Origin: an uncultured Bacilli bacterium
GTDB lineage: Bacteria > Bacillota_I > Bacilli_A > RF39 > UBA660
NCBI GenBank assembly: GCA_934167875.1
Contig: CAKPMC010000001.1
Location: forward strand, 1-64,000
DNA length: 64,000 nt
Direction of reading: 5' to 3'
A program made the position numbers and the translations under genes. Position 1 is the stretch's first letter. Every line of letters begins with the position of its first letter. This document shows positions 63,189 through 64,000 of the stretch, piece by piece. A model generated the notes under the pieces. The model was not told the DNA's origin, searched no databases, and worked only from the letters and a program-made list of their open reading frames with translations.

Positions 63189-64000
63189 TTACTTAAAAGT
63201 TTTAATAGTTTTAATCATATTATCAAAGTTATTTTTATTCTTTTTATTTTTAAAGATAAATCTAATCTTTTTTAAGTAAACTGTATTAGCTAATACTTCT
63301 ATAATTGTTACTAAAATTATTAATAATAATTCTTCTTCTATCTTATTATTTAAACTAGGAATATAAATATTTCCTTCCTCTATGATATTAGCTTCGTATT
63401 TATATAAATCAAGCATTAACTTTCTATTTATTATTTTTTCCTCTATAGGTTTAATTTTAATATTAGAGTAATATTTAGAAATATCTAAATAATTATCAGT
63501 ATAATTACCATCCAAGGTAGATATACCATTTTTAATTATCTTTTGAATATTTTTAAAACTACATCCTAAGTTAGAAGTATGATAATAAATATATGCAAGT
63601 TTAATAAAGGTATAATTCATAGGTATATAATCATTATCAAAATATAGTTTAGATTTTAAACAAAAAGGACATAAACATAAATTATTTTTATTTACGCTTT
63701 TAATCTTATCAACATAAAAAATATTTAAACAATGATAACATATAGCTATATTATTAGTATCTAATTTTTCTCTATATGGTAAATTAGTTTTTAAATTTTT
63801 TATTTCATCTAACATTTCTATTAAAGAATAATCACTACTAGGAAAACTATTATCAGGTATTTCTAAAAGTTTTTCTATAATAATATTTAAATGGTTATTT
63901 TTAATATTTTTAGTTGTTACTATTTTATATAAAATAATTAATAATTCTTCTTCTAGTAAATTATTTATTTCTTTATTTTTTAATATTTGGTACTGTTTTT
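63189..64000 (-). CDS. Zinc-finger protein upstream of essC, 5' end beyond the window
   Basis: An ATG at 63815 gives 208 residues, but the same frame is open through the right edge without a stop (EEELLIILYKIVTTKN, IIIEKLLEIPDNSF, then the ATG), and no good RBS precedes that ATG. So the gene is probably longer and partial here. CYHCLNIF and CLCPFCLKS form a CxxC/CxxC zinc ribbon; the EEELL-IIL segment recurs near the C-terminus (EEELLLIILVTIIEV). Not recognised. An 8-bp inverted repeat lies between it and essC. Its role in T7SS is unproven. Confidence 0.68.
   Translation of the reverse strand, partial: KQYQILKNKEINNLLEEELLIILYKIVTTKNIKNNHLNIIIEKLLEIPDNSFPSSDYSLIEMLDEIKNLKTNLPYREKLDTNNIAICYHCLNIFYVDKIKSVNKNNLCLCPFCLKSKLYFDNDYIPMNYTFIKLAYIYYHTSNLGCSFKNIQKIIKNGISTLDGNYTDNYLDISKYYSNIKIKPIEEKIINRKLMLDLYKYEANIIEEGNIYIPSLNNKIEEELLLIILVTIIEVLANTVYLKKIRFIFKNKKNKNNFDNMIKTIKTFK

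Noticed and set aside
1..64000. Possible use of UGA as Trp (Mollicutes code 4)
   Set aside because: Conserved Trp positions in IleRS, ValRS, ProRS and EssC are TGG, and genes such as the HD hydrolase end at TGA where overlap and homology predict the end. Standard code fits.

Overview
The window reads as one stretch of chromosome from a low-GC, Gram-positive-type bacterium of the Bacilli side of the Firmicutes. The AT content is very high, TAA stops dominate and Shine-Dalgarno sites are strong. It has SepF, a DivIVA-type protein, T-box leaders, a CIRCE element, a type VIIb secretion locus and a chromosomal SMC. Several genes belong to sporulation families: SpoIVFA/SpoIVFB, a SpoIIB-position SPOR-like protein, a SpoVID/SipL-like LysM protein and a CotS-like kinase relative. 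My best guess is an uncultured gut Bacilli lineage near Erysipelotrichales/RF39; that placement is inference from gene content. All but one of the supported protein genes lie on the minus strand, so the window probably sits on one replichore arm.

Layout, in window coordinates (transcription runs right to left). 1-4.3 kb: an Rpn-type PD-(D/E)XK nuclease followed by a truncated copy of its own C-terminal half, then two tandem surface proteins with TasA/camelysin-like N-termini. 4.3-11.1 kb: a short-armed SMC, a NodB-fold pseudoenzyme, the LemA/TPM pair and unknowns. 11.2-13.8 kb: pnp and rpsO, the latter with a structured leader. 13.8-14.2 kb: a decayed transposase-like remnant. 14.3-18.25 kb: a T-box(Ile) operon with an unknown protein plus a type-2 IleRS carrying an altered GIHH signature. 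18.3-24.2 kb: a cell-shape, division and sporulation block in the same general order as B. subtilis (divIVA-like, sepF, spoIVFB, spoIVFA, mreD, mreC, radC, SPOR-like). 24.2-29.4 kb: proS, two paralogous CDxLGY proteins, a lytic transglycosylase and a large surface protein. 29.5-35.5 kb: htpG under a CIRCE-overlapped promoter, then a T-box(Val) operon (HD hydrolase, unknown protein, valS). 35.5-38.4 kb: small genes and spore-envelope relatives. 38.4-47.6 kb: lon, tig, greA, a dGTPase-like HD protein, two more TasA-like small surface proteins, a double-HTH regulator and an ABC-F ATPase. 47.6-49.7 kb: a second Rpn nuclease with the same downstream-fragment architecture, and an anchored protein. 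49.7-54.7 kb: a PMCA-like Ca2+ ATPase and feoAB. 54.7-64 kb: a type VIIb secretion locus with EssC, an EsaB/YukD ubiquitin-like protein, a run of WXG100-like small proteins, a DUF4176-FDENG repeat protein, and a zinc-finger gene running off the right edge.

Main points of interest are: (i) the GIHH signature in IleRS, known from mupirocin hyper-resistant enzymes; (ii) two Rpn loci that each carry a truncated internal duplicate immediately after the stop codon, which might act as a reservoir of RpnS-type antitoxin sequence; (iii) spoIVFB, which seems to need a non-canonical AUU start; (iv) a T7SS-linked protein built from an alternating 25/28-residue repeat; (v) a Val T-box whose terminator contains the ribosome binding site; and (vi) a surface-protein domain cassette shared almost at the nucleotide level between loci 25 kb apart. 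No tRNA, rRNA or CRISPR array was seen.
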